The translations under genes and the position numbers were made by a program. This document shows, piece by piece, positions 43,875 to 52,121 of a DNA stretch of 64,000 bases. The first letter of the stretch is position 1. Each line of letters begins with the position of its first letter. The notes beneath the pieces were generated by a model. It was not told the DNA's origin, made no database searches, and saw nothing but the letters and a program-made list of their open reading frames with translations. Origin of the DNA: Microbacterium sp. SORGH_AS_0969 (GTDB taxonomy: Bacteria; Actinomycetota; Actinomycetes; Actinomycetales; Microbacteriaceae); NCBI RefSeq assembly GCF_030818255.1, contig NZ_JAUTAG010000001.1, forward strand, positions 1 to 64,000. The letters run 5' to 3'.

Positions 43875-45534
43875 ATGCCGACCGACGCTGCCCCGAACCT
43901 CCCGCCCGTGCTCCGGCCCGAGCGTCCGCCCCAGCGCGACCTCGCCGAGCTCGCCCGCCGATTCGGCGTCCGCACCGTCGGGGAGGTCGAGGGGACGACC
44001 CTCACGGGCATCACGCTCGCGACCGCCGATCTGCGCGCGGGCGAGGCCTTCGTCGCGATCCGCGGCGTGAACCGGCACGGGGCGGAGTTCGCCGCGACCG
44101 CCGCCGAGCGCGGAGCCGTCGCCGTGATCACCGACGCCGACGGCGCTGACATCGCGGCATCCACGGGTCTTCCGACCGTCGTCGTCGACGATCCGCGTGC
44201 GCTGCTGGGCGACCTGTCCGCGTGGGTGTACGGCACCGGCCCTGACGACGCACTCCCGCAGCTGTTGGCCACGACCGGCACCAACGGCAAGACGAGCGTC
44301 TCGCACCTGCTCGAGGGGATCCTCGGTCAGCTCGGCGTCGTCACGGGCCTGTCGTCGACGGCGGAGCGCCACATCGCGGGCGAGGTGATCGTCTCGCGGC
44401 TCACTACCCCCGAGGCATCCGAGTTCCACGCCCTTCTCGCCCTCATGCGCGAACGCGGCGTCGAGGCGGTCGCCGTCGAGGTGAGCGCGCAGGCGCTCAC
44501 GGCGGCACCGCGTCGACGGACTCGTGTTCGACGTCGCGGGTTTCACCAACCTCACGCACGACCACCTCGACGACTACGCCGACATGCGCGAGTACTTCGA
44601 GGCGAAGCTGCCGCTCTTCCGGGCCGACCGCGCGCGCCGCGGCGTCGTCTGCCTGGATTCCCCCGCCGGTGCCGAGATCGCCGCGCGCGCCGAGATCCCC
44701 GTCGTCACGATCGTCACCCCGGCCATCGCCTCGGATCCCGCCGCCGACGCCGACTGGACGGTCGACATCGTCGACGAGCGGCAGGAGGGCACCGAGTTCA
44801 CCCTCCGCGCCCGTGACGGTCGGACGCTCACCACCGTCGTTCCGGTGATCGGTCGGCACATGGCCGCCAACGCCGGCCTGGCGATCGTGATGCTGCTCGA
44901 GACCGGCTACGCGTGGGAACGCCTCGTCGACGCCCTCGACGGCGGCCGCATCGATGCCTCACTCCCGGGGCGCACGCAGCTCGTCTCCGGCCCCGAGGGC
45001 CCGGCGGTCTACGTCGACTTCGGTCACTCCCCCGACGCGTTCGAGAAGACCCTTGCGGCGGTCCGCCGGGTGACCCCCGGCAAGGTCGTCATGCTCTTCG
45101 GCGCCGACGGCGACCGCGACGCCACCAAGCGCCACGACATGGGGCGCACGGCTGTGCTCGGCAGCGACATCCTCGTCGTCACCGACCACCACCCCCGGCA
45201 CGAGAATCCGGATGCCATCCGCGAGGTCCTGATCGAGGGTGCGCGCCGCGCGCGGCCTGACGCCGAGATCCTCGAGTTCACCCCGCCTGAGCGCGCGATC
45301 CTCGAGGCCGTGAGGCTCGTGGGCGAGGGCGACGCGATCCTGTGGGCCGGCCCCGGACACCAGGACTACCGGGACATCCGTGGGGTCCGCACGCCCTACT
45401 CGGCGCGCGAGCTCTCCCGGCGCGCGCTGCGCGCCGCCGGGTGGGCGGTGCCAGAGCCGCAGTGGCCCGTGCCCTACCCGACGGACCGCACGCCGTCGTC
45501 CGACCCCGGGCGCCCGGTCGACTTCCCCGCCTGA
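43875..45534 (+). pseudogene. MurE-like Mur ligase with +1 frameshift
   Basis: ATP-dependent Mur ligase of the MurE family, which adds the third residue to UDP-MurNAc-dipeptide. The first 209 residues carry the substrate domain and the ATP loop TTGTNGKTSVSH (near 135); the rest, from FDVAGFTNLTHDHLDDY onward, is in the next frame. One extra G at 44501-44502 (ACGGCGGCAC, where ACGCGGCAC gives Thr-Arg-His-Arg-Val-Asp-Gly) causes the switch. Repaired, about 552 residues. It lies outside a division/cell-wall cluster, so it may be a second copy; inactivation or sequencing error are both possible. The start lies after GACAAT plus seven bases. Confidence 0.85.
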
Positions 45535-45573
45535 GACGGCAGCGCCGCGTCACGCCTCAGCCACCCGTCGCGA

Positions 45574-45640
45574 GGTGGCTGAGCCCGTCGAAGCCACCGG
45601 AACCCACGTCCGCCCGGTCCCTCCGACAGGCTCAGGGTCC
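45574..45640. repeat. pair of short palindromes after MurE-like gene
   Basis: Two 25-base palindromes: 45574-45598 (GGTGGCTGAGCCCGTCGA then AGCCACC) and 45616-45640 (arms GGTCC, core GACAGGCTCAG). They belong to the family seen near 18.2 and 42.4 kb and separate the convergent ends of the MurE-like gene and dxr. Confidence 0.85.
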
Positions 45641-45661
45641 CCCGCACGCGGCTCGAGGCGG

Positions 45662-46744
45662 TCAGCGCGCCGCGATCACGGCATCCGCCGTCCGACGAGC
45701 CCAGACCTCGGCGTCGGCAAGCGATTCGCGCGTGAGCGTCGCGGGTGCCTCGTGACGGTCGACGACCTCTTCGATGATCTCGAGGATGCCGAGGAAGCTC
45801 AGACGCCCCTCGTGGAACGCATCGACGGCCTGCTCGTTCGCGGCGTTGAAGACGGCGGGGTAGGTCGCCCCGGCCTGACCGACCTTCTTGGCGAGCGCCA
45901 CCGACCCGAAGGCCTCCTCGTCGAGTGGCTCGAAAGTCCACTGGCTCGCGGTCGTCCAGTCGAGCGGCGCCCCGACGCCGGCCACGCGGCGCGGCCAGTC
46001 GAGGCCGAGGGAGATCGGCAGACGCATGTCGGGCGGCGAGGCCTGCGCGATCGTCGATCCGTCGACGAACTCGACCATCGAGTGCACGATCGACTGCGGA
46101 TGGACGGTGACATCGATGCGGTCGTACGGCACGTCGAAGAGCAGATGCGCCTCGATGACCTCGAGCCCCTTGTTGACCAGCGTCGCCGAGTTGGTCGTCA
46201 CGACGCGTCCCATGTCCCACGTGGGGTGCGCGAGCGCCTCGGCGGGCGTGACGCCCCGCAACTGCTCGCGCGAACGACCGCGGAAAGGGCCTCCGGATGC
46301 CGTGAGCACCAGCCGGCGCACCTCGTGCGCCTCTCCGGATCGCAGCGCCTGCGCGATCGCCGAGTGCTCGGAGTCGACCGGCACGATCTGGCCCGGGGCG
46401 GCGAGCGCGGTGACGAGGTCGCCGCCGACGATCAGCGACTCCTTGTTCGCCAGGGCGAGGGTGCGCCCCGCTTCGAGAGCGGCGATGGTGGGACCGAGTC
46501 CCACCGAGCCCGTGATGCCGTTGACGACCACGTCGGCTTCGACGTCGCGGATGAGCTGCTCCGCCTCGATCGCGCCGAGGGCGACGTGCTCAACACCGAA
46601 CGCCTGCGCCTGCGCCTCGACCCCCGCGCGATCGGAACCGGCGGCGAGGCCGACGACCTCGAAGCGGTCCGCGTTCGCGCGGATGACGTCGAGCGCCTGC
46701 GTGCCGATCGAACCGGTGGAACCGAGGAGGAGGACGCGGCGCAT
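45662..46744 (-). CDS. dxr: 1-deoxy-D-xylulose-5-phosphate reductoisomerase
   Basis: First committed enzyme of the methylerythritol phosphate pathway: NADPH-dependent rearrangement to 2-C-methyl-D-erythritol 4-phosphate; 360 residues. The Rossmann loop [15 protein letters not shown] opens the protein, NKESLIVGG and PVDSEHSAI near residues 120-150 carry the metal and substrate residues, and [10 protein letters not shown] follows. The ATG at 46744 has TAGGCT six bases upstream (leaderless). Same strand and order as rseP and ispG. Confidence 0.96.
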   Translation of the reverse strand: MRRVLLLGSTGSIGTQALDVIRANADRFEVVGLAAGSDRAGVEAQAQAFGVEHVALGAIEAEQLIRDVEADVVVNGITGSVGLGPTIAALEAGRTLALANKESLIVGGDLVTALAAPGQIVPVDSEHSAIAQALRSGEAHEVRRLVLTASGGPFRGRSREQLRGVTPAEALAHPTWDMGRVVTTNSATLVNKGLEVIEAHLLFDVPYDRIDVTVHPQSIVHSMVEFVDGSTIAQASPPDMRLPISLGLDWPRRVAGVGAPLDWTTASQWTFEPLDEEAFGSVALAKKVGQAGATYPAVFNAANEQAVDAFHEGRLSFLGILEIIEEVVDRHEAPATLTRESLADAEVWARRTADAVIAAR

Positions 46745-46753
46745 CCCGCCAGC

Positions 46754-47716
46754 CTACTGAGCGGCGGGAGTCGCGTGCTGGACGCCGAGGATGTCGACGA
46801 CGAAGACGAGGGTCGAGTTGGCCGGGATGGAGCCCTTGGCCTGGTCGCCGTAGCCGTCGGCGGGAGGAATCACGGCGACGACCTGCGAGCCGACCGTCTG
46901 CCCCTCGAGCGCCTGCTTGAAGCCCGGAACGACGTCGGTCGTCGCGAACTGCGTCGGCGCGCCCTTGTCCCAGCTCGAATCGAACACGGTGCCGCCGTCG
47001 TAGAGGACGCCGGTGTACTGAACGATCACGGTGTCGCCGGGGTTCACGACGTCGCCCGTTCCCTGACGGAGGTTCTCGATGCGGGTTTCGGTGGGCGCCG
47101 GCGTGGTCGGCACGGTGATCGTGGGTGCACCGTTGTCGGCGAAGGTCACGGTCGGCATGCCCTCGACGGGTGCCACCTCGGTGCCCTCGGCACGCGTGGG
47201 CAGCTCGGAGATCGAGTCGGCGACGAGGATGTAGGCCGGCGAGCCCTCGCCGAGCGTTCCCGCGGGGAATGTCGAGACGGTGCGCGAGCCGATCGGCACG
47301 CACGACACCGCGGCACCGAAGATCTGCTGGGCGTTGACGATCATGTCCATGCCCGAGGGATCGCTCTTGAGCGAGTCGAGCGCGACCTCGCCGGTGGACG
47401 CGTCGATCACGGTGTAGTTCGCCTTGACGAGATCGCCGGCCTTCACCTCGTCGCCGGTGCCCTCGATGAGAGTGCTGCGCTGGATCGCGCTCGGCGCGAA
47501 TCCGTCGGGCCGGGTCACCGTGACCTCGCCCTTGAAGTCGCCGGACACCTCGAGGCCCGCGGGAACGTCGCCCGTGAACGGCGTCTGGCACTGTCCGGCG
47601 TCGGGGCTCGCACTGGCGTCCGGCGTCTGGCTGTCATCGGACGAACCGGCGCACCCGGCCAGAAGCAGCACCGCGACGGCGGCGACGGACAGGGAAGCGA
47701 TCGGGCGGAAGCGCAC
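46754..47716 (-). CDS. FKBP-type peptidyl-prolyl isomerase lipoprotein
   Basis: Secreted prolyl isomerase of 320 residues anchored by a lipid: signal peptide with lipobox LLAGC (Cys22), a Ser/Asp linker, then two FKBP domains. The first (about 70-190) is divergent; the second (about 205-315) has VQYTGVLYDGGTVFDSSWD, VVPGFKQALEGQTVGS and GYGDQAKGSIPANSTLVFVV, the usual active-site pattern. Helps fold exported proteins. GAGAGG lies six bases before the GTG at 47716. Ends ten bases upstream of the dxr start, so cotranscription with dxr is possible. Confidence 0.88.
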   Translation of the reverse strand: MRFRPIASLSVAAVAVLLLAGCAGSSDDSQTPDASASPDAGQCQTPFTGDVPAGLEVSGDFKGEVTVTRPDGFAPSAIQRSTLIEGTGDEVKAGDLVKANYTVIDASTGEVALDSLKSDPSGMDMIVNAQQIFGAAVSCVPIGSRTVSTFPAGTLGEGSPAYILVADSISELPTRAEGTEVAPVEGMPTVTFADNGAPTITVPTTPAPTETRIENLRQGTGDVVNPGDTVIVQYTGVLYDGGTVFDSSWDKGAPTQFATTDVVPGFKQALEGQTVGSQVVAVIPPADGYGDQAKGSIPANSTLVFVVDILGVQHATPAAQ

Positions 47717-47827
47717 GGAGAACCTCTCGAGAGAAGACAGGGAACCCCCATCCTCGCGCATCCGTCTTAGGCGCGGCTGGGAGTCCCCATGCGCGACCCG
47801 GCATGCGGCGGCGAGTAATCTCGACGG

Positions 47828-48577
47828 GTGAGTTCCGACGTGCCCGCCGAGACCCCCGCCGCCGTGCCGCAGCAGATGGGTGCGACGTACGTCCTCGGGC
47901 GTTCGCTCATCGCCCCCCTCGCCCGCGCCGTGTACCGCCCGCGCGTCGAAGGACGCGAGAACGTCCCGCGCACGGGCCCCGTCATCTTTGCGAGCAACCA
48001 CCTGTCGTTCATCGACTCCATCGCGATCCCCGTCGCGGCTCCTCGCCCCGTTCACTTCATGGCGAAGTCGGCGTACTTCGAGAAATGGGCCTCGCGGCAG
48101 TTCTTCACCGCGATCGGCGCGATCCCCGTCGAACGCGGCGCCGGGCAGAAAGCCCTCGACGCCCTCGAGCAGCAGCGCGCGCTGCTCGAGGACGGTCGCG
48201 CGGTCGCGCTCTACCCCGAGGGCACGCGTTCCCTCGACGGCCGCCTCTACAAGGGACGCACCGGAGTCGCCTTCCTGGCCCTGCAGACGGGCGCTCCGGT
48301 CGTCCCGGTCGGCCTCATCGGCACAGACAAGGTCATGCCGGTCGGCGCGAAGATCCCGACGACGAAAGAGCGCATCACGGTCCGTTTCGGCGAGTCCATC
48401 GACCTCTCCCCCCACGGGCCCGCCACCTCGGGCCGGGCGCGTCGCGGCGCGACCGACGAGATCATGGCCGCGATCCACGCCCTCAGCGAGCAGGAGCTCG
48501 CGAACGCGTACAACGAGGCCCCCGCGCAGAACCCCCTCGAGCGCATCAAGCAGGTGCTCCCGCACGAGCGCCTCTGA
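47828..48577 (+). CDS. plsC: 1-acyl-sn-glycerol-3-phosphate acyltransferase
   Basis: Membrane-associated acyltransferase of 249 residues that makes phosphatidate in phospholipid synthesis. The catalytic NHLSFID (H-x4-D, near residue 57), the glycerol-phosphate site PEGTRS near 133 and the third block GLIGTDKVMP follow the standard order. The GTG at 47828 has TAATCT six bases upstream (leaderless). Divergent from the FKBP lipoprotein gene and 98 bases upstream of dhaK, with which it shares direction but not obviously a transcript. Confidence 0.9.
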   Translation: MSSDVPAETPAAVPQQMGATYVLGRSLIAPLARAVYRPRVEGRENVPRTGPVIFASNHLSFIDSIAIPVAAPRPVHFMAKSAYFEKWASRQFFTAIGAIPVERGAGQKALDALEQQRALLEDGRAVALYPEGTRSLDGRLYKGRTGVAFLALQTGAPVVPVGLIGTDKVMPVGAKIPTTKERITVRFGESIDLSPHGPATSGRARRGATDEIMAAIHALSEQELANAYNEAPAQNPLERIKQVLPHERL

Positions 48578-48634
48578 CGCTCTCCTCCTCGACTTGCTGC
48601 TTGACGCGGCGACGCGGGGCGAGCAGGGTCGGGA

Positions 48635-48655
48635 GTGACGGCCCCGAACCGTCAC
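48635..48655. promoter_or_regulatory. inverted repeat in dha operon leader
   Basis: GTGACGG (48635-48641) and CCGTCAC (48649-48655) form a seven-base inverted repeat with a seven-base centre, 20 bases before the dhaK start. It could be an operator or an mRNA hairpin just ahead of the ribosome site; neither is shown. Confidence 0.35.
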
Positions 48656-48675
48656 CGCCACGACGAGGAGGCACC

Positions 48676-49671
48676 GTGAAGAAGTTCGTCAACGACCCGG
48701 CCGACGTGCTGGCCGAGGCCCTGCGCGGCATCGAAGCCGCTTACCCCGAGCTCCGCGTCGACGCGGAGAATCGCGTGATCCTGCGGGCGGAGCCGATCCG
48801 CGCCGGCAAGGTCGCCCTCGTCTCGGGTGGAGGCTCGGGCCACGAGCCACTGCACGGAGGCTTCGTCGGACGCGGAATGCTCGACGCGGCGGCGGCGGGC
48901 GAGGTCTTCACCTCCCCCACGCCGGATCAGGTGCTCGCAGCGACGCAGGCCGTCGATGCGGGTGCGGGTGTGCTGCACATTGTGAAGAACTACACCGGCG
49001 ACGTCTTGAACTTCGAGATGGCGGCCGAGCTGGCGGCGGCCGAGGGTGTGCAGGTCGAGGCGGTCGTCGTGGCTGACGACGTCGCGGTCCAGGACTCGAC
49101 GTGGACCGCGGGCCGCCGTGGCACCGGCACCACGGTCATCCTCGAGAAGATCGTCGGCGCCCTGGCCGAAGAGGGAGCCGACCTCGCCACCGTCGCCGAG
49201 CTCGCGCGCCGCGTGTCCGCGGCCGGCCGCTCGATGGGAGTGGCGCTGACCAGCTGCACGGTCCCCGCTGCGGGCCGACCCACCTTCGAGCTGCCCGACG
49301 ACGAGATGGAGGTCGGGGTCGGCATCCACGGCGAACCCGGTCGGTCGCGCGTGAAGCTGGCATCCGCTCACGAGATCGCGAAGCTCATGGTCGACCCGAT
49401 CGTCCACGACTTCGGCGACCCGGTCGGGCCGGCCATCGTGCTGCTGTCCGGGCTCGGCGGAACGCCGCTGATCGAGCAATACCTGCTCTACGGCGAGATC
49501 GCTCCCCTGCTGGCCGACGCGGGCGTCGTCGTGCAGCGCGTGCTCATCGGCGACTACATCACCAGCCTCGACATGGCGGGAGCGTCGCTCACGGTGGTGA
49601 AGGCCGACGATGAGATGCTGCGCCTGTGGGACGCGCCGGTCGTGACCCCGGGACTGCGGTGGGGCGCATGA
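48676..49671 (+). CDS. dhaK: dihydroxyacetone kinase subunit DhaK
   Basis: Substrate-binding subunit of the PTS-dependent dihydroxyacetone kinase, 331 residues. [16 protein letters not shown] near residues 50-65 lines the active site, and His218 in [10 protein letters not shown] binds dihydroxyacetone covalently as a hemiaminal, at the same position as in the E. coli protein. GAGGAGG lies five bases before the GTG at 48676. First gene of a tight dhaK-dhaL-dhaM operon (four-base overlaps) facing the SorC regulator gene. Confidence 0.95.
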   Translation: MKKFVNDPADVLAEALRGIEAAYPELRVDAENRVILRAEPIRAGKVALVSGGGSGHEPLHGGFVGRGMLDAAAAGEVFTSPTPDQVLAATQAVDAGAGVLHIVKNYTGDVLNFEMAAELAAAEGVQVEAVVVADDVAVQDSTWTAGRRGTGTTVILEKIVGALAEEGADLATVAELARRVSAAGRSMGVALTSCTVPAAGRPTFELPDDEMEVGVGIHGEPGRSRVKLASAHEIAKLMVDPIVHDFGDPVGPAIVLLSGLGGTPLIEQYLLYGEIAPLLADAGVVVQRVLIGDYITSLDMAGASLTVVKADDEMLRLWDAPVVTPGLRWGA

Positions 49672-50306
49672 GCGGCGCCGTCTCGATCGACGATCTCGTC
49701 GCCTGGATCCATGCGTTCCGCGACGCCGTCCAGCAGCACAAGGACGAGCTCACGCGCCTGGACTCCGAGATCGGTGACGCCGATCACGGTTCGAACATGG
49801 CGCGGGGGCTCGACGCCGTGGTGGCCAAGCTCGACCCCGCACCGGCGACGCCTGCCGAGCTCTTCAAGACCGTCGGGATGACGCTCGTGTCGTCGGTGGG
49901 CGGCGCGAGCGGCCCGCTCTACGGCACGTTCTTCCTGCGGATGGGTCCCGCCCTGACGTCGGACGATGCGGATGCCACGGCCCTGGGCGCCGCCCTCCGC
50001 GCCGGCGTCGACGGAGTCGTGGCTCGCGGCAAAGCGGAACTCGGCGACAAGACGATGATCGACGCCCTGGCTCCCGCGCTCGACGCGTGGGACACGGCCG
50101 TCGCCGACGGCGCCGACCCTGCCGGAGCCGCGCGCGCGGCAGCCGAGGCCGGCGCCCGCGGCCGCGACTCCACCGAGCCGCTCGTCGCGCGCAAGGGCCG
50201 CGCGAGCTATCTCGGCGAGCGCAGCGCCGGGCACCTCGACCCGGGCGCCACGTCGGCGACGCTCCTGCTCGAAGCCCTGCGGGACACGCTGGCGGACGCC
50301 GCATGA
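49668..50306 (+). CDS. dhaL: dihydroxyacetone kinase subunit DhaL
   Basis: ADP-binding subunit that transfers phosphate from DhaM to dihydroxyacetone on DhaK; 212 residues. The metal/nucleotide residues lie in GDADHGSNM near 35-43, SVGGASGPLYG near 80-90 and GDKTMIDAL near 122-130. Start overlaps the dhaK stop (ATGA), stop overlaps the dhaM start, so the three subunits are made in step. Confidence 0.94.
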   Translation: MSGAVSIDDLVAWIHAFRDAVQQHKDELTRLDSEIGDADHGSNMARGLDAVVAKLDPAPATPAELFKTVGMTLVSSVGGASGPLYGTFFLRMGPALTSDDADATALGAALRAGVDGVVARGKAELGDKTMIDALAPALDAWDTAVADGADPAGAARAAAEAGARGRDSTEPLVARKGRASYLGERSAGHLDPGATSATLLLEALRDTLADAA

Positions 50307-51031
50307 TCGGCCTCGTCGTCGTCTCGCACTCGCGCGCCCTGGCCGACGCCGCGATCGAACTGGCCCTGCAGATGGGTGGGGAGAATCCGCCCACGGTGCG
50401 CGTCGCAGCGGGCGGGCCCGACGGCGACCTCGGGACGGATGCCGTGGCCATCGCTTCCGCGATCGACGAGGCCGACGGCGGCGACGGGGTGCTCGTTCTG
50501 ATGGATCTCGGCTCCGCGATCCTCAGTGCCGAGACGGCGTTGGAGTTCGTCGCCGAACCGGATCGTGTCCGCCTCAGCGCGGCACCCTTCGTCGAGGGTC
50601 TCGTGGCGGCGGTCGTGACGGCCGCGGGCGGAGCAGGACTCGACGCGGTCGCGACGGAATGCGCGACGGCGGGCGACGCGAAGCGCCGACAGCTGGGGGC
50701 GGACACGGACAGCGCCGGTGCGGGTGCGGCATCCGAAACCGCGAAGGCCGCGGAAGGCGCGGCTTTCGAGGCGATGATCACGAACCCGTCGGGCCTCCAC
50801 GCTCGGCCGGCCGCGACCTTCGTCAAGACCGCGTCGCGGTACGACGCCGACGTGCGTCTCATCGATCTCGACACGGGTTCGGAAGAGATCTCGGCGCGCA
50901 GCCTGTTGGCGCTGATGGCGCTGGGCGTGCGTCAGGGATCACGCGTCCGCGTCAGCGCGACCGGCCCCGAGGCGCGAGAGGCCCTGGACGACCTCCGGGC
51001 TCTGATCGAGGACGGCTTCGGCGAGCGCTGA
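50303..51031 (+). CDS. dhaM: PTS phosphotransfer subunit DhaM (EIIA-HPr fusion)
   Basis: Phosphate donor of the dihydroxyacetone kinase, 242 residues. The N-terminal EIIA-Man-type domain carries His9 in VVVSHSRALA; after an Ala-rich linker (about 130-150) comes an HPr domain with His166 in NPSGLHARPAATF. The EI-like third domain of the E. coli protein is absent, so phosphate must come from a separate enzyme I. Start overlaps the dhaL stop. Convergent with the SorC regulator gene, whose stop is 18 bases beyond. Confidence 0.93.
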   Translation: MIGLVVVSHSRALADAAIELALQMGGENPPTVRVAAGGPDGDLGTDAVAIASAIDEADGGDGVLVLMDLGSAILSAETALEFVAEPDRVRLSAAPFVEGLVAAVVTAAGGAGLDAVATECATAGDAKRRQLGADTDSAGAGAASETAKAAEGAAFEAMITNPSGLHARPAATFVKTASRYDADVRLIDLDTGSEEISARSLLALMALGVRQGSRVRVSATGPEAREALDDLRALIEDGFGER

Positions 51032-51033
51032 GT

Positions 51034-51065
51034 CTCAGCGCGTGAGGCTCAGCGCGTGACGCTCA
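51034..51065. repeat. 14-bp tandem repeat over the SorC stop codon
   Basis: Units 51034-51047 and 51048-51061 read CTCAGCGCGTGA plus two variable bases, and a partial third copy (CTCAGC) begins at 51062. The SorC stop codon (51049-51051) lies in the second unit. Same unit length and core as the repeat over the proS stop near 34.3 kb. Confidence 0.75.
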
Positions 51066-52014
51066 GCAGGCGACGGGCGAGGGCCTCTTCGACGACGAGT
51101 TCGGTGACGAGTCCCGCCGCGAGGGCGCCGCGCAGGGCGTCGAGCTTCGACAGACTCGACACCACGCAGAACCGCCGCGGGATGCGCCGGACGGTGTCGA
51201 GGTCGGGGCCACTCGAGCGGGCGTTCAGCTCGGGGATGTCGCTGGACCCATCGACGCGGTAGAACACCGTCGCGCAGTCGCCGACCACGCCCTCGCGCTC
51301 GATCACCGCCCGATCACGCTCGTCGAAGTAGTCGCTGCTGTAGACGTGCGAGGGCACGTCGGCCTGCGGCGAACCCAGGCCGAACACGAAGAGCCCGACG
51401 CGGTCCTGGATCTCGAGGACGGAACGCACCGAGCGCTCCCGCCACATCGCACGCTTCGTCTGGGGATCGTCGAAGAGCGCGGGAACCGGGAATTGGTGCA
51501 CCGACGACGACCAGGCGGTCCCGAACCGCGACAGGATCTCTCCCGCGTACGGGATGCCGCTGGTGCGGACGTTGGCGGCACCGTTCATCTGCACGATGTG
51601 GGTGTCGTGCACGTCCTTGGCGGGGACGTGGCGGGCGATCGCCGAGAGCGTCGACCCCCACGCGATCCCCACCGTCATCGAGGACTCGACCCGCTCGGTG
51701 AGGATGCGCGCGGCGGTCAGGGCCGTGCGTTCGAGGCGATCGGCCTCCGTCGTGCGTGCGGGCGTGGGCACCACGTGCGCGGCGATGCCGAAGCGGTCGG
51801 CGATGCGCTGCGCCATCTGCCCGCGGGCGTCGTCGGGCGGGCTGATCGAGATCGTCACCAGCCCGACGTCGCGGGCGTGCTGCAGCAGGCGCGACACCGA
51901 GGAGCGCGAGACGCGCATCTCATGGGCGATGGCGTCCATCGTCAGATCTTGCATGTAATACAGCTGCGCGGCGCGGAGAGCATCCCGGCTGCGGGCTTCT
52001 GCCTGGGTCACCAT
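51049..52014 (-). CDS. SorC/DeoR-type sugar-binding transcriptional regulator
   Basis: Transcription factor of 321 residues: an N-terminal helix-turn-helix (about 15-60, MDAIAHEMRVSRSSVSRLLQ) and a C-terminal SorC effector domain that binds phosphorylated sugars (VGIAWGSTLSAIARHVP near 130, FGLGSP near 220, GVVGDCATVFYRVDG near 250). Flanked by dhaKLM and glpDFK, it probably regulates both, with a triose phosphate such as glycerol 3-phosphate or dihydroxyacetone phosphate as likely effector; this is inference. The ATG at 52014 has GGGAGG five bases upstream. A 35-bp palindrome lies just before it. Confidence 0.88.
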   Translation of the reverse strand: MVTQAEARSRDALRAAQLYYMQDLTMDAIAHEMRVSRSSVSRLLQHARDVGLVTISISPPDDARGQMAQRIADRFGIAAHVVPTPARTTEADRLERTALTAARILTERVESSMTVGIAWGSTLSAIARHVPAKDVHDTHIVQMNGAANVRTSGIPYAGEILSRFGTAWSSSVHQFPVPALFDDPQTKRAMWRERSVRSVLEIQDRVGLFVFGLGSPQADVPSHVYSSDYFDERDRAVIEREGVVGDCATVFYRVDGSSDIPELNARSSGPDLDTVRRIPRRFCVVSSLSKLDALRGALAAGLVTELVVEEALARRLLSVTR

Positions 52015-52038
52015 GGGCCCTCCCGTCCGCCCCCATTG

Positions 52039-52073
52039 TGCACGTTTTTTCAAGGGGCTTGCAACAACGTGCA
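52039..52073. promoter_or_regulatory. palindromic operator between sorC-type gene and glpD
   Basis: Two 16-base arms, TGCACGTTTTTTCAAG (52039-52054) and CTTGCAACAACGTGCA (52058-52073), fold with 14 of 16 matches around GGG. It sits 24 bases upstream of the regulator start and 48 bases upstream of glpD, where it can control both directions. Probably the site of the SorC-family protein. Confidence 0.75.
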
Positions 52074-52121
52074 GACGGGCGCATTCTGTCGGCGTACCAA
52101 CTACGAAAGGTCGCAGTCGAC

